A stretch of 64,000 nt of DNA from Luteimicrobium subarcticum (GTDB lineage Bacteria > Actinomycetota > Actinomycetes > Actinomycetales > Cellulomonadaceae), in assembly GCF_002798015.1 (NCBI RefSeq), contig NZ_PGTZ01000006.1, positions 248,001-312,000 of the forward strand, written 5' to 3'. Below are positions 16,630 to 26,024 of this stretch, piece by piece. Position 1 is the first letter of the stretch. Each line of letters begins with the position of its first letter. Position numbers and translations under genes: made by a program. A model generated the notes under the pieces. It made no database searches. It was not told where the DNA came from and saw nothing but the letters and a program-made list of their open reading frames with translations.

Positions 16630-17985
16630 TCAGCTGTTGCCGTTCAGCGTCTCGTCGAGGTGCGAGTCGAACTCCTTCGCGGCATCGGCAGGCGTCTTCT
16701 TGCCGAGCGCGACCGAGGAGAAGAACTCCTGGACCGACTGGTCACCCTCGATGGGCAGCCAGTTCGGCGCCGGCGGGGCCGCCTTGGAGTTCGCGGCGGC
16801 CGCGTAGTACGGCTTGATGAGGTCGCTGGCCGAACCCTCGGCCTCCTTGGCACCCTCGACCGTGTTCGGGATCCAGGGCTGAGCAGCGAGGATCGACTGG
16901 ATCTCCGGGCCCGCAGCGATCTTCGTCCAGACGAGCGCGAGGTCCTGGTTCTTCGACTTGGCGGCGATGCCCCAGTCGGACCCACCACCGAAGACGGGCT
17001 GCAGGCCGCTGCCCGACGAGCTCGGGATCGCGAAGGTGCCGAGGTCAGACTCCTTCACCTTGCCCTTGGAGCTGGCGACGACCGAACCCGGGTCCCAGAG
17101 CGCGCCGATGATGGTCGCGGCCTTGCCGTCCGCCATGATCTGGGTCTGGGCGGGCTCGGTCTTGCTGCCGGTGTCGATGCCCTGCGAGGCCTTGGTGGAG
17201 TACGTGTTCTGGAACGACTTCCACGTCTCGAGACCCTTCTGGGCCTCGGCCGAGGAGGTGGCGCCCGTCCACTTGCCGTCCGCCTGGGTGGCGATGTCGC
17301 CGCCCGCGTCCCAGATCCACTGCATGCCCGCGTACCAGTACTTGCCCGGCAGGTAGAACGGGGAGAAGTCCGCCGCGGTGTTCTTGGCCTTGATCTTGTC
17401 GAGGTCGGCCGTGAGGTCCGCGTAGGTCGTGGGGACGTCGGTGATGCCGGCGTCTGCCCAGATCTTCTTGTTGTAGATCGCGACGCGCACGCCGGCGAAC
17501 GACGGCACGGCGTAGACCTTGCCGTCGAGCGTCGCCGGCTCGATGAGGGACGGGAGCCACGTGCGGTCCTGCTTCAGCGCGTCCTGGTACTGCGAGAGGT
17601 CCATCAGCGCGCCGTTGTACGCGTAGTTGGAGACCCAGGTGTTGCCGAGGTCGACGATGTCCGGGGTGTCGTCCTGGCCGAGAGCCGTCGAGAGCTTGGT
17701 GCTCGCGTTGGCCCACGGAAGCACCTGGACCTTGACCTCGGCGCCGGTCTCCGTCTTGAACTCGGAGTTGATCTTCGCGAGCGTCTCGTCCTTGTAGTCG
17801 CCCTCCATGACCCACACGTTGAGCGTCTTGCCCGTGCCGTCGACCTTGTCGATGGTCTTCTGGGTCGTGGCGTCCGGCGTCTTGCCGACCTCGCCGCCGT
17901 TGTCGCTGTCGCTGGAGCAGGCCGCCAGGCTGAGTGCGGCGACGATGCCGAAGGCGCCGATCGCCATGGTGCGTGTCTTCTTCAA
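16630..17985 (-). CDS. Sugar-binding lipoprotein (ABC transporter, first binder)
   Basis: A 451-residue family-1 solute-binding lipoprotein: signal MKKTRTMAIGAFGIVAALS ending in the lipobox LAAC with Cys23. The mature part contains LNVWVMEGDY, PDIVDLGNTWVSNYAY and VYAVPSFAGVRVAIYNKKIW. I chose a TTG start at 17985: an AGGAG ribosome-binding site lies five bases upstream, and the only nearby ATG is followed two codons later by a stop (ATG CGT TGA). It is the first gene of the binder-permease-permease-kinase-nagB unit, so it is probably the main binder. Confidence 0.88.
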   Translation of the reverse strand: MKKTRTMAIGAFGIVAALSLAACSSDSDNGGEVGKTPDATTQKTIDKVDGTGKTLNVWVMEGDYKDETLAKINSEFKTETGAEVKVQVLPWANASTKLSTALGQDDTPDIVDLGNTWVSNYAYNGALMDLSQYQDALKQDRTWLPSLIEPATLDGKVYAVPSFAGVRVAIYNKKIWADAGITDVPTTYADLTADLDKIKAKNTAADFSPFYLPGKYWYAGMQWIWDAGGDIATQADGKWTGATSSAEAQKGLETWKSFQNTYSTKASQGIDTGSKTEPAQTQIMADGKAATIIGALWDPGSVVASSKGKVKESDLGTFAIPSSSGSGLQPVFGGGSDWGIAAKSKNQDLALVWTKIAAGPEIQSILAAQPWIPNTVEGAKEAEGSASDLIKPYYAAAANSKAAPPAPNWLPIEGDQSVQEFFSSVALGKKTPADAAKEFDSHLDETLNGNS

Positions 17986-18002
17986 CGCATCTCCTAGTTT
18001 CG

Positions 18003-18016
18003 TGCGCTTCCGCGCA
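18003..18016. promoter_or_regulatory. Short inverted repeat upstream of the binding-protein gene
   Basis: TGCGC-TTCC-GCGCA, a 5-bp inverted repeat about 20 bases upstream of the TTG start in the gap facing the ROK repressor gene. A repressor site here would make sense but the repeat is short and may be chance. Confidence 0.2.
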
Positions 18017-18070
18017 TTCCGGGGAACCTGCCACAGCGCAGGGCGGTGCCAGGGTTGTCCATCTGGGTGG

Positions 18071-19231
18071 TCACGCGACCCCCAGCTGGTTTGCGAGGAC
18101 GAGGACGGCGGCTCCCGCGAGCACGTCGTCCTCACCCAGGGTCGCCATCTCGAGCCGCAGCCCGCCGCCGATGGCCGGCAGCGTGCGCTGCTGGACGACG
18201 TCCAGTGCAGCGTCCCGCAGCGCGCCGCCCAGCAGGTCCGCAGGACCGCTCAGGAGGACGTCCGCGAGGTTGAGCGTGCTGATGACGGGCACCAGTGCCG
18301 CGCCGAACAGCGCTCCGACCGAGGCCAGGGCGGCCTCGGCAGCTTCAGCGTCCAGCCCGTCGACCCGTTGGCGCAGGGACGGGACGGACAGGATGGTCTC
18401 GAGGCAGCCGTGGCGGCCGCAGGCGCACAGCGCGCCATCTTGCTCGACGACCGTGATGTGGCCGATCTCGCCGGCGGCGCTCCCACGTCCACGCAGCGGG
18501 ACGCCGTCGAGCATGATGCCCGCGCCGACGCCCTCACCGATCGCGACCACCATGAGGCCGTCGCCGTCAGCGCCACCGAACGTGTACTCGCCGAGCGCCG
18601 CGATGTTCGCGTCGTTGGCGACGTGCACCGGGATGCCGAGGCGGTCGGTCAGCTGCGCACCGAGCGGCTCGTCGTACCAGCGCCGGTTCGGGGCCTGGAT
18701 CACGACGCCGGCGTCGTCGACGACACCGGGCGAGCCGATGCCGACGCCGATGACCGGCTGCCCCGCCTGCGCGATGAGCCCCCGGGCGAAGCGGGCGAGC
18801 AGGTCGACCATGTCGGCGCCCGTGCGACCCTCGATGTGGAGGCTCTCGCGGTGGACGAACTCCCCCGTGAGGGTCGAGACCGCGCCGCGCATGACCTCGC
18901 CGTCGGTGAGATCGATCGAGACGATCTCGAACGCGTCCGTGCGCATCCCGACGAGGATCGCCGGCTTGCCGACGCGCTGCCCGGGACGGATGCCCAGCTC
19001 CTCGACGAGGCCCTCAGCCATGAGTGCCGCGACCAGGTCCGAGATCGTCACCCGCGTGAGCGAGGTGGCCCGTGCGAGGTCCGCTCGGGACGTGGGGCCC
19101 TCGTGGAACAGGTACCGCAGGACGAGCGAACGGTTGTGCGCGCGAGCGTGCTCGGGGAGCACCTTCGCGTTGGATCGCAGTGCGCCCAGGCCTCGCCTGG
19201 GGGCTGCTGCGCCGCTGACCGTCGTCGTCAT
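18071..19231 (-). CDS. ROK-family transcriptional repressor
   Basis: A 386-residue regulator: winged helix at about residues 33-82 (NRSLVLRYLFHEGPTSRADL, then TRVTISDLVAALMAEGLV), then a ROK sugar-sensing domain with GVGIGSPGVVDD, VHVANDANIAALGEY and zinc motif CACGRHGCLE. It lies directly upstream of the binding-protein gene on the same strand and is the likely sugar-responsive regulator of the uptake operon. Its own upstream region (19232-19275) is AT-richer and carries TTGACG followed by TACTAA, a plausible promoter. Confidence 0.88.
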   Translation of the reverse strand: MTTTVSGAAAPRRGLGALRSNAKVLPEHARAHNRSLVLRYLFHEGPTSRADLARATSLTRVTISDLVAALMAEGLVEELGIRPGQRVGKPAILVGMRTDAFEIVSIDLTDGEVMRGAVSTLTGEFVHRESLHIEGRTGADMVDLLARFARGLIAQAGQPVIGVGIGSPGVVDDAGVVIQAPNRRWYDEPLGAQLTDRLGIPVHVANDANIAALGEYTFGGADGDGLMVVAIGEGVGAGIMLDGVPLRGRGSAAGEIGHITVVEQDGALCACGRHGCLETILSVPSLRQRVDGLDAEAAEAALASVGALFGAALVPVISTLNLADVLLSGPADLLGGALRDAALDVVQQRTLPAIGGGLRLEMATLGEDDVLAGAAVLVLANQLGVA

Positions 19232-19516
19232 GGGTGTTAGTAGACCTTCCTTACGAAGCGTCGTCAACTTTCTTCCTCCGACCGTGTCCAATCCGTGACC
19301 TGACGTTCACGCGGCCGTGCTCGTGGAGAAGTTGTCGAGCGCTCGTGAGCCCTGGTCACGCTCCGGGAACGCGTCCCGGCCCAAGGTCACGAGTCGCTCA
19401 CAGCCTCGTTCCACCAGGGACTCGACCGAGCTCGCGCGCCTATGGTTTCAGGTACCTGACCGATGACGTACCGCGCGGACCCGACCGGCCCCGCGCGAGA
19501 GCGAGAGGAGTCCCTC

Positions 19517-19858
19517 GTGAACCTCGCCCCGGCCCCCGCCCCCGCCCGCCGCGTGGGCAGGCTGCACGCCCCGGACTCCCGGCTCGTCGGCCATCTCGTG
19601 ACGCGCGTCGCGACCCACTGGGACGTGGTGGGCCCGCACCGTCGCCCCCTCTACGCCAACCCCAAGGAGCGGCTCGAGTGGCGCGTCGCGTACGTCGACC
19701 ACCGCCCGGACCTCTACTGCGACGACCCCGCTGCCGTCACCCACGCGGCGAGCCGTGAGATCGCCGGCGGCCACCTCGTCGTCGACGGAGCCGACCTGCA
19801 CGTCACCTGGCTCGACGGTCAGGAGGCCGAGGACGCCTGGCGCACCCTGCGCTGGTGA
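19517..19858 (+). CDS. Conserved hypothetical protein (113 aa)
   Basis: I do not recognise the family. The protein starts with NLAPAPAPARRVGR, then has a compact middle with RLVGHLVTRVATHWDVVGPH and a C-terminus rich in acidic and Trp residues (LHVTWLDGQEAEDAWRTLRW). No signal peptide or membrane segment. GTG 19517 is preferred to ATG 19463 because GAGAGGAG is six bases upstream of it. TATGGT at 19441-19446 is a possible -10 box, giving a leader of about 65 bases. The 285 bp on its left, up to the ROK gene, hold no gene. Confidence 0.6.
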   Translation: MNLAPAPAPARRVGRLHAPDSRLVGHLVTRVATHWDVVGPHRRPLYANPKERLEWRVAYVDHRPDLYCDDPAAVTHAASREIAGGHLVVDGADLHVTWLDGQEAEDAWRTLRW

Positions 19859-19880
19859 CCCAGAACGTGCCCGAGACAGC

Positions 19881-19914
19881 ACGAAGGCCGCCCCCTCGCG
19901 GGGGCGGCCTTCGT
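19881..19914. terminator. Bidirectional terminator between the hypothetical gene and tmRNA
   Basis: A perfect 15-bp stem (19881-19895 with 19900-19914) with a TCGC loop, placed between convergent transcripts. Confidence 0.85.
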
Positions 19915-19932
19915 GTCACACGGGGTGTGCAG

Positions 19933-20298
19933 TGGAGGTGCGGGGAATCGAACCCCGGTCCGGTGACGCAGATCCAGGACTTCTCCGGGCGCAGTCCGCT
20001 ACGGATTTTCTCGGCCCCAGCACTCACGCAGACAAGCTGCTGACAGGCCCAGTCGTCAAAGAGTCCCTGTTACGCCGACGACGGACGCAACAAGCAGTGG
20101 CCCTCTAGATGACGCCAGCTACCAGGTCGAGAGCAACCCTGGGCTGACGGACTTCGAAGCCTCGCTCAGGCGGCGAGGGCGAAGTCGGTGCGCTTGGAAT
20201 CGGCACCTATAGGTTTGCAGGCATCGTTAACGAGACAAGCCTGCGTTCTCGGCCCGCTTCTCCTGGAAGCACGACCACCGTCGAAACCGATCACCCCC
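19933..20298 (-). ncRNA. ssrA: Transfer-messenger RNA (tmRNA)
   Basis: A 366-base one-piece tmRNA. The 5' end GGGGGTGATCGGTTTCGAC and the 3' end GGTTCGATTCCCCGCACCTCCA form the alanyl acceptor and T arm. The tag reading frame (204 down to 166 of 20 kb, i.e. 20204-20166) encodes ADSKRTDFALAA followed by TGA; its ALAA end is the ClpXP/ClpAP degron. CCA is not encoded. smpB is the next gene upstream on the same strand. Confidence 0.96.
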
Positions 20299-20417
20299 AT
20301 GTGCAGTTGTCAACGCACCGACCTGCCGCGAACGGCAGGCTGGGCGACGACGCACGCCGAAGCGTGCAGGTCCAGCCTAGTCGATGAACCCCGGACGCAG
20401 CACCGCTATTCCGTGCG

Positions 20418-20888
20418 TCAGGCGATCTCCCGCTGCCGCATGGCGCGCCGCGCCTCGAGGTCGTCCTGCCGCTCGCGCAGCGTCTGGCGCTTGTCGTACT
20501 CCTTCTTGCCGCGGGCGAGCGCGATCTCGACCTTCGCGCGACCGTCGAGGAAGTACAGGGCGAGCGGCACGATCGTGTGCCCCTTCTCGCGGGTGCGCGC
20601 CTCCAGCCGGTCGATCTCGTCGCGGTGGAGCAGCAGCTTGCGCTTGCGGCGCGGCGCGTGGTTCGTCCACGTGCCCTCGGAGTACTCGGGGATGTACACG
20701 TGCTCGAGCCACGCCTCACCATGGTCCACCAGGACGAACCCGTCGACGAGGGAGGCACGCCCCTGCCGCAGCGCCTTGACCTCGGTCCCGCTCAGCACCA
20801 GGCCGGCCTCGAGCACGTCCTCGATGACGTAGTCGTGCCGGGCCTTGCGGTTGCTGGCGACCAGCTTGCGACCGGTCTCCTTCGGCAT
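20418..20888 (-). CDS. smpB: tmRNA-binding protein SmpB
   Basis: A 156-residue protein required for tmRNA trans-translation. It has [34 protein letters not shown], the [16 protein letters not shown] segment and the C-terminal basic helix [15 protein letters not shown]. The ATG at 20888 follows a CTGGAGG ribosome-binding site. It lies 119 bp upstream of ssrA on the same strand. Confidence 0.96.
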   Translation of the reverse strand: MPKETGRKLVASNRKARHDYVIEDVLEAGLVLSGTEVKALRQGRASLVDGFVLVDHGEAWLEHVYIPEYSEGTWTNHAPRRKRKLLLHRDEIDRLEARTREKGHTIVPLALYFLDGRAKVEIALARGKKEYDKRQTLRERQDDLEARRAMRQREIA

Positions 20889-21029
20889 GGTGGCCTCCAG
20901 GGCGTACGACGGCCGGGGCGGCCGAGGGGCGGGAACGGGAACCACCCTACGCGGGACGGCCCACGGCGTCCGGCGATTTCGCGCAGAGCACGGCACCCTC
21001 GCGGAGTCGCACGAACGCGAGACCTCGCG

Positions 21030-22499
21030 TCAGAGGAAGATCATCGGGTTGACGTAGGTCGAGTTCTCCATGACCTCGAAGTGCAGGTGGCAGCCCGTGC
21101 TGAGCCCGTAGTTGCCCGCGTAGCCCACGACCTCGCCCTGGGACACGTGCTCCCCCGGGTGCACGACGTACCGGACCATGTGGTTGTACGTCGTGAACAG
21201 GCGGTAGGTCTTGTACCGCCCGTGATCGACGATCACCCGGTTCCCGTACCCGTCGACCCAGCCGGAGAACACGACGTAGCCGTCCGCCGCCGAGTGGATC
21301 GGCACACCGCAGGGCGCGTGCAGGTCGACCCCGGTGTGCTCGCGCCAGATGTGCAGGATCGGGTGCAGGCGCCAGCCGAACGGCGACGTCACGTACGAGT
21401 TGGCGACGGGCCACGCCAGCACCCCCGAGCTCTTCAGCCCGACCGCGCCGCCGCCGGAACCCGAGCCACCGCCGGAGCCCGAACCTCCGCCGGACCCGGA
21501 CCCGGAGCCGGACCCGCCGCCCGAGCCCGACTTGTGCTTGCGGGCCTCCTCCTCGGCCTTCTTCTTCGCCGCTGCGGCCCGCTTGGCGCGCTCCACCGCC
21601 TCGCGGTGCTCGATCTGCTTGACGTAGGTCGTGACCTGCTGCTTCGCCGCCGCGAGGTCCGCCTTGTTCTCGTCGAGCGACGCGAGCGCCTTGGTCTTCT
21701 CGCGCTGGATCGCGGCCTTCTTCGCCGTCTGCTGCGCGAGCAGGGCGTCGACTTCCTTCTTGCGCTCCGCCGCAGCAGCCTGTGCCGTCTGCGCCTCGGC
21801 GACCTTCGCGTCCGCCTGCTTCTTGAGCGACGCGACCTCGTCCTGCACCGCATGGAGGCGCGCCTCGCGGTTCGTCGCCACCGCCTGCGTGCGCTGGAGG
21901 GCCGCGAGGTCACGGGTCTGCGTCCGCGCGACCGTCCGCGCGATCGCGTGGTCGTCCACGTACTGCTCCGGGCTCTGCGCCCCGGTGACGACGCCCAACG
22001 ACGACAGCCCGCCCGCGCCCCGCATCGACTGCCGTGCCAGCCCCGCCACGTCCGCGCGCGCGGCTGCCACGTCCTTCGCGCCCGTGTCGACCTGCTCGCC
22101 GAGCGTCGCGACCTCCTCCTGCGCGTCGGCCAGGCGCTGTGCGAGCAGCGTCTGCTCGCGCTGGGTCGACGCCACCTTCGCGTTCGCGGCGTCGAGGTCG
22201 GCCTGCGCGACCGGGAGCTTCGCCTCGATCGTGTTGAGGTCGAGCACCGCCTTCTGCAGGGACGCGCTCGTGTCCTCGAGGTCCGCCTGCAACGTCTCGC
22301 GCTGCTCCTCGATCTTGTGCTGCTGCGCCTGCGCCGCCGCCTTCTTGTCGTCCAGGTCGTCCGCGGACGCACCGACAGACGCGACCACCGGGCTCGCCAG
22401 CAAGGCCGCGGCGAGCAGCGCCACCACCCAGCGCGCCGCCCAGCGGGCGCGCCGCGTGACCGCGCGCTGCACCGTCGGACCCTTCACCGCTCGCGTCAT
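21030..22499 (-). CDS. Secreted M23 (LytM) peptidase with coiled-coil, FtsEX-linked
   Basis: A 489-residue exported protein: signal and membrane segment near residues 20-45 (ARWVVALLAAALLASPVVAS), a long Ala/Lys/Gln/Glu coiled coil to about residue 335, a Gly/Ser linker, and a C-terminal LytM domain with HTGVDLHAP and CHLHFEV zinc motifs. The layout is that of the EnvC/RipC-like hydrolases activated by FtsEX. It sits five bases after ftsX, so physical coupling to FtsX is likely. The role in septal peptidoglycan splitting is inferred from family and context. Confidence 0.9.
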   Translation of the reverse strand: MTRAVKGPTVQRAVTRRARWAARWVVALLAAALLASPVVASVGASADDLDDKKAAAQAQQHKIEEQRETLQADLEDTSASLQKAVLDLNTIEAKLPVAQADLDAANAKVASTQREQTLLAQRLADAQEEVATLGEQVDTGAKDVAAARADVAGLARQSMRGAGGLSSLGVVTGAQSPEQYVDDHAIARTVARTQTRDLAALQRTQAVATNREARLHAVQDEVASLKKQADAKVAEAQTAQAAAAERKKEVDALLAQQTAKKAAIQREKTKALASLDENKADLAAAKQQVTTYVKQIEHREAVERAKRAAAAKKKAEEEARKHKSGSGGGSGSGSGSGGGSGSGGGSGSGGGAVGLKSSGVLAWPVANSYVTSPFGWRLHPILHIWREHTGVDLHAPCGVPIHSAADGYVVFSGWVDGYGNRVIVDHGRYKTYRLFTTYNHMVRYVVHPGEHVSQGEVVGYAGNYGLSTGCHLHFEVMENSTYVNPMIFL

Positions 22500-22504
22500 C
22501 CGCC

Positions 22505-23419
22505 TCACACCCTCGTGTACCGACGCAGGGTCACGCCGCTGGCGACCACGGCGAGCAGGATCGCGATCCCGACGAGCGCGGGCGCGAGCGTCAGGACGTC
22601 CCGCTGCGTGACGTACGGCGCCCACGTGACCGACTGCGCGAGCCAGTCGTCGACGACGTACTTCACCCCCAGCCACAGCCCGCCGACGGCGAGCCCCGCC
22701 CCGACCACCGCCGAGATCGCGCCCTCCAGCATGAACGGCAGGTGCACGAACCAGTTGCTCGCCCCCACGAGGCGCATGATCTCCGTCTCGCGGCGCCGGT
22801 TCATCGCCGACAGCCGGATGGTCGTCGTCGTCAGGAGCACCGCCGCGACGAGCATCACGACCGCGAGCCCCGCGGCCAGCGCCGACGCCCGGTTCATCGC
22901 CAGGAACAAGGAGTCGAAGACGCGTCTCTCGTCCTCGACGTACTCGACCCCCGGGCGTCCCGTCAGCACGTCCGCGACCACCTCGTACTCCGACGGGTCG
23001 GTGAGCTTGATCCGGAACGACGCCTGCATGTCGTCCGCGGTGAGCTGCGTGCCGTCGTAGCCGTCCGGGTAGCGCTGCTGGAACTCCTTGAACGCCTCGT
23101 CCTGCGACTCGAACGTGGCCTTCTGCACGAACGGCGCGACGTCGTCCGACGCGAGCAGGTCCCGGAGGTCGTCGACCTGCGCCTCCGTCGCCTTGCCCGA
23201 CGCGCAGTTCGCCACCGTCGAACCCGTCGGGCACAGGAAGACCGAGACCTCGACCTTGCCGTACCACTGGTCCTTCAGCTTGCCGACCTGCATCTGCAGC
23301 AGGCCCGCCGCACCGACGAACGTCAACGACACGAACGTCACGAGGATCACCGCGACCACCATCGTGAGGTTGCGGCGCAGCCCGAGGCCGACTTCCGACA
23401 GGACGTACTGTGCCCGCAC
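22505..23419 (-). CDS. ftsX: Cell division ABC transporter permease FtsX
   Basis: A 304-residue FtsX: N-terminal helix near residue 22-42 (LTMVVAVILVTFVSLTFVG), a large extracellular loop containing a cysteine pair (FLCPTGSTVANCASGK), then three C-terminal helices. It has no transport substrate; it transmits FtsE ATPase changes to an outer hydrolase, here probably the M23 protein just downstream. GTG start 23419, two bases after the ftsE stop. Confidence 0.95.
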   Translation of the reverse strand: MRAQYVLSEVGLGLRRNLTMVVAVILVTFVSLTFVGAAGLLQMQVGKLKDQWYGKVEVSVFLCPTGSTVANCASGKATEAQVDDLRDLLASDDVAPFVQKATFESQDEAFKEFQQRYPDGYDGTQLTADDMQASFRIKLTDPSEYEVVADVLTGRPGVEYVEDERRVFDSLFLAMNRASALAAGLAVVMLVAAVLLTTTTIRLSAMNRRRETEIMRLVGASNWFVHLPFMLEGAISAVVGAGLAVGGLWLGVKYVVDDWLAQSVTWAPYVTQRDVLTLAPALVGIAILLAVVASGVTLRRYTRV

Positions 23420-23421
23420 GC

Positions 23422-24111
23422 TCAGCGCTCCGATCCGTAGACGCCGCGCGACTCGTCGCGCACGACCTCGCCGTCCTTCAGCTCGATGACCCGCTTGCGC
23501 AGCTCGTCGACCATCTCGTCGTCGTGCGTCGCCATGACGATCGTCGTGCCGTTCCGGTTGATGCGGTCGAGCAGCCGGGTGATCCCGAGCGACGTCGTCG
23601 GGTCGAGGTTGCCCGTCGGCTCGTCCGCCAGCAGGATCTGCGGACGGTTCACCATCGCGCGGGCGATCGCGACCCGCTGCTGCTCACCCCCCGAGAGCTC
23701 CTCCGGGTGACGCTTCTCCTTGCCGTCCAGGCCGACCAGCTCGAGCACCTCCGGCACCCGGAGCCGGATCGCGTGCCGCGGCTCGCCGATCACCTGCATC
23801 GCGAACGCCACGTTCTCCTGGACCGTCTTGTTGGGCAGCAGGCGGAAGTCCTGGAACACCACCCCGATCTGCCGGCGCAGCTGCGGCACCCGCCAGCTCG
23901 ACAGGCTCGACAGGTCGCGACCCGCGACGAACACACGGCCGCCCGTCGGGCGCTCCTCCCGGAGCACCAGCTTGAGGAAGGTCGACTTTCCCGACCCCGA
24001 CTGACCCACCAGGAAGACGAACTCGCCGCGCTCGATGTCGACCGCGACGTCGTCGAGCGCAGGTCGCGCACCGCGCGTGTACACCTTGGTGACGTCCTCG
24101 AACCGGATCAT
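23422..24111 (-). CDS. ftsE: Cell division ATP-binding protein FtsE
   Basis: A 229-residue ABC ATPase: Walker [10 protein letters not shown]-loop FQDFRLLPN, signature [14 protein letters not shown], Walker [13 protein letters not shown] and switch His in MATHDDEMV. It forms the FtsEX complex at the septum. The start [11 protein letters not shown] at 24111 has a GGGGAGG ribosome-binding site. It is the first gene of ftsE-ftsX-M23. Confidence 0.95.
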   Translation of the reverse strand: MIRFEDVTKVYTRGARPALDDVAVDIERGEFVFLVGQSGSGKSTFLKLVLREERPTGGRVFVAGRDLSSLSSWRVPQLRRQIGVVFQDFRLLPNKTVQENVAFAMQVIGEPRHAIRLRVPEVLELVGLDGKEKRHPEELSGGEQQRVAIARAMVNRPQILLADEPTGNLDPTTSLGITRLLDRINRNGTTIVMATHDDEMVDELRKRVIELKDGEVVRDESRGVYGSER

Positions 24112-24299
24112 CACCCCTCCCCGCTGGGTGCCGCGGCCACCGACGGGCCTCAAGACCGCGTCGTCGGCAGACGCCGCGGGCCGCACGGACGCACGGCGGG
24201 TTCGAGAGTAGGCACGGCCGCCGGAGGCGGGACGGGAGGCACGCCGGTGTGTCGGCTACCTGGGCGTCCGCTGTACCGCGTGGGCCAGGGCCGCGGGCT

Positions 24300-24321
24300 G
24301 GGCTGCCGTGGCGCGCAGCCC
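24300..24321 (-). terminator. Possible terminator after prfB
   Basis: A 7-bp stem (GGGCTGC 24300-24306 with GCAGCCC 24315-24321) and 8-base loop, nine bases past the prfB stop. The rest of the 218-bp gap to ftsE holds no gene I can support. Confidence 0.4.
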
Positions 24322-24329
24322 GGGCAGCA

Positions 24330-25454
24330 TCAGTCCTGGCCGCCGCCGCGACGCCAGCGGATGCCGGCCTCGATGAAGTCGTCGATGTCGCCGTCGAACA
24401 CCGCCGACGGGTTGCCGACCTCGTGCTCCGTGCGCAGGTCCTTGACCATCTGGTACGGCTGGAGGACGTACGAGCGCATCTGGTCGCCCCAGCTCGCCTT
24501 GATGTCGCCCGCGAGCTCCTTCTTCTTCGCCGCCTCCTCCTGCTGGCGGACCAGCAGCAGGCGGGACTGGAGCACGCGCAGGGCGGCCGCGCGGTTCTGG
24601 ATCTGCGACTTCTCGTTCTGCATCGACACGACGATGCCGGTCGGGATGTGCGTCATGCGGACCGCGGAGTCCGTCGTGTTGACCGACTGACCGCCCGGTC
24701 CGGACGACCGGAACACGTCGACCTTGATCTCCGACTCGGGGATCTCGACCGAGTCGGTCTGCTCGATGAGCGGGATGACCTCGACCGCCGCGAACGACGT
24801 CTGCCGGCGGCCCTGGTTGTCGAACGGCGAGATGCGGACCAGGCGGTGCGTCCCGGCCTCGACCGACAGGTTCCCGAACGCGTACGGCGCCTTGACCTCG
24901 AACGTCGCGGACTTCAGGCCCGCCTCCTCCGCGTACGACGTGTCGAGCACCGTCGTCGAGTGGCCGTGCCGCTCCGCCCAGCGCAGGTACATGCGGAGCA
25001 GCATCTCCGCGAAGTCCGCGGCGTCCACGCCACCGGCGCCCGCGCGGATCGTCACGACGGCCTCGCGCGCGTCGTACTCGCCGTTCAGGAGGGTGCGGAC
25101 CTCGAGCGCGTCGAGGTCCTTGCGGATCGCGGTGAGCTCCGACTCAGCCTCGGCCAGGGTGTCAGCCGTGTCGCTGCCGTCCTCTCCGTACTCAGACGCC
25201 ATCTCGACGAGGACCTCGAGGTCGTCGATCCGGCTCGCCATGTGGGTGACCCGGTCGAGCTCGGCCTGCGTCTGCGACAGCGCCGTCGTGACCTTCTGCG
25301 CCGACTCCGGGTCGTCCCACAGGTCCGGAGCGGCCGCCTGCTCGGACAGCTCGGCCACCTTCTTCTCGAGCGCCGTCGGGTCGCTCACCGACTCGATGGA
25401 CTCGAGGGTGGAGCGAAGCGCCTTGATCTCAGCCGCGAAGTCGATGGTTGCCAC
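24330..25454 (-). CDS. prfB: Peptide chain release factor 2
   Basis: A 374-residue RF2 that recognises UGA and UAA. It has the GGQ motif in [17 protein letters not shown] and the family's [20 protein letters not shown] segment. There is no programmed frameshift near the N-terminus, in contrast to enterobacterial prfB. GTG 25454 is chosen because TACCCT (25463-25468) forms a -10 box eight bases upstream; the in-frame TTG at 25463 overlaps that box. It heads the prfB-ftsE-ftsX block as in other actinobacteria. Confidence 0.94.
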   Translation of the reverse strand: MATIDFAAEIKALRSTLESIESVSDPTALEKKVAELSEQAAAPDLWDDPESAQKVTTALSQTQAELDRVTHMASRIDDLEVLVEMASEYGEDGSDTADTLAEAESELTAIRKDLDALEVRTLLNGEYDAREAVVTIRAGAGGVDAADFAEMLLRMYLRWAERHGHSTTVLDTSYAEEAGLKSATFEVKAPYAFGNLSVEAGTHRLVRISPFDNQGRRQTSFAAVEVIPLIEQTDSVEIPESEIKVDVFRSSGPGGQSVNTTDSAVRMTHIPTGIVVSMQNEKSQIQNRAAALRVLQSRLLLVRQQEEAAKKKELAGDIKASWGDQMRSYVLQPYQMVKDLRTEHEVGNPSAVFDGDIDDFIEAGIRWRRGGGQD

Positions 25455-25523
25455 GGTGCTCAAGGGTACGCGAGTCGTACGCCCACCCCGGCCCGCGGTC
25501 GTACCGCAGGGACCCGCAGGAGC

Positions 25524-26024
25524 TCAGTCGGCCCGCGCGCTCGACTGCGCCGTCACCGTGATTCCGTCCGCAAGGCCGGCCGTCAGCCACGTCAACGCCC
25601 CCGGGCGAACCCTCGTGGACAGCGCGACGTGCGCGGTCCGACCGTCGGGCGTGGACGCGTCGACCACCCGCACGTCCGTCAGCCCGCGCAGCGCCTCCGG
25701 GTGCTCCCGGACCTGGTCCCCGACCGCGTCCGCCACCCCGGTATCGGTCAGCATCACCTCCGGCGAGCCGCCCGCGCCGAGCCGGTCGTAGTACGACCCG
25801 GTGTCGAGCTCGTCCGCCGCCCCGACGGCGAGCGCGTCCGCGGCGTCGTACAGGCGCTGGCGCGCCAGATGTACTTGAGACGCCGCAGCCAGCACCAGCA
25901 CCAGCGCGAGCGCCACCGCGACCACCCCGATCGTGAGGAGCAGCACGCTGCCCCGCTCCCCCGCGCGACCGGCGCACGCACCGTCGTCTCCCCTCCGCCG
26001 GACGCTGCACGCCCACCACGCCAT
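25524..26024 (-). CDS. TadE/TadG-like pilus assembly protein (last gene of Tad cluster)
   Basis: A 166-residue protein with one N-terminal membrane helix ([20 protein letters not shown]) preceded by GERG, typical of Tad minor pseudopilins and putative Flp assembly proteins. The rest is extracellular and has no catalytic motif. ATG 26024 overlaps the upstream stop by one base. It matches the TadE-like proteins found beside helicase/secretion genes in actinobacteria. Confidence 0.75.
   Translation of the reverse strand: MAWWACSVRRRGDDGACAGRAGERGSVLLLTIGVVAVALALVLVLAAASQVHLARQRLYDAADALAVGAADELDTGSYYDRLGAGGSPEVMLTDTGVADAVGDQVREHPEALRGLTDVRVVDASTPDGRTAHVALSTRVRPGALTWLTAGLADGITVTAQSSARAD

Noticed and set aside
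19232-19280. Possible DasR-type site (GGTCTA) upstream of the ROK repressor
   Set aside because: Only one half matches the ACTGGTCTAGACCA pattern; the other half is absent, so no dre site is claimed.
19463-19516. ATG 19463 as start of the 19.5-kb hypothetical gene
   Set aside because: No ribosome-binding site, whereas GTG 19517 has GAGAGGAG at ideal spacing; the extra residues are low complexity.
21457-21530. Gly/Ser repeat DNA as a CRISPR or satellite array
   Set aside because: It encodes the flexible linker of the M23 hydrolase; units are irregular and in frame.
25455-25463. TTG 25463 as the prfB start
   Set aside because: It overlaps the TACCCT -10 box; GTG 25454 is eight bases downstream and starts the usual sequence.
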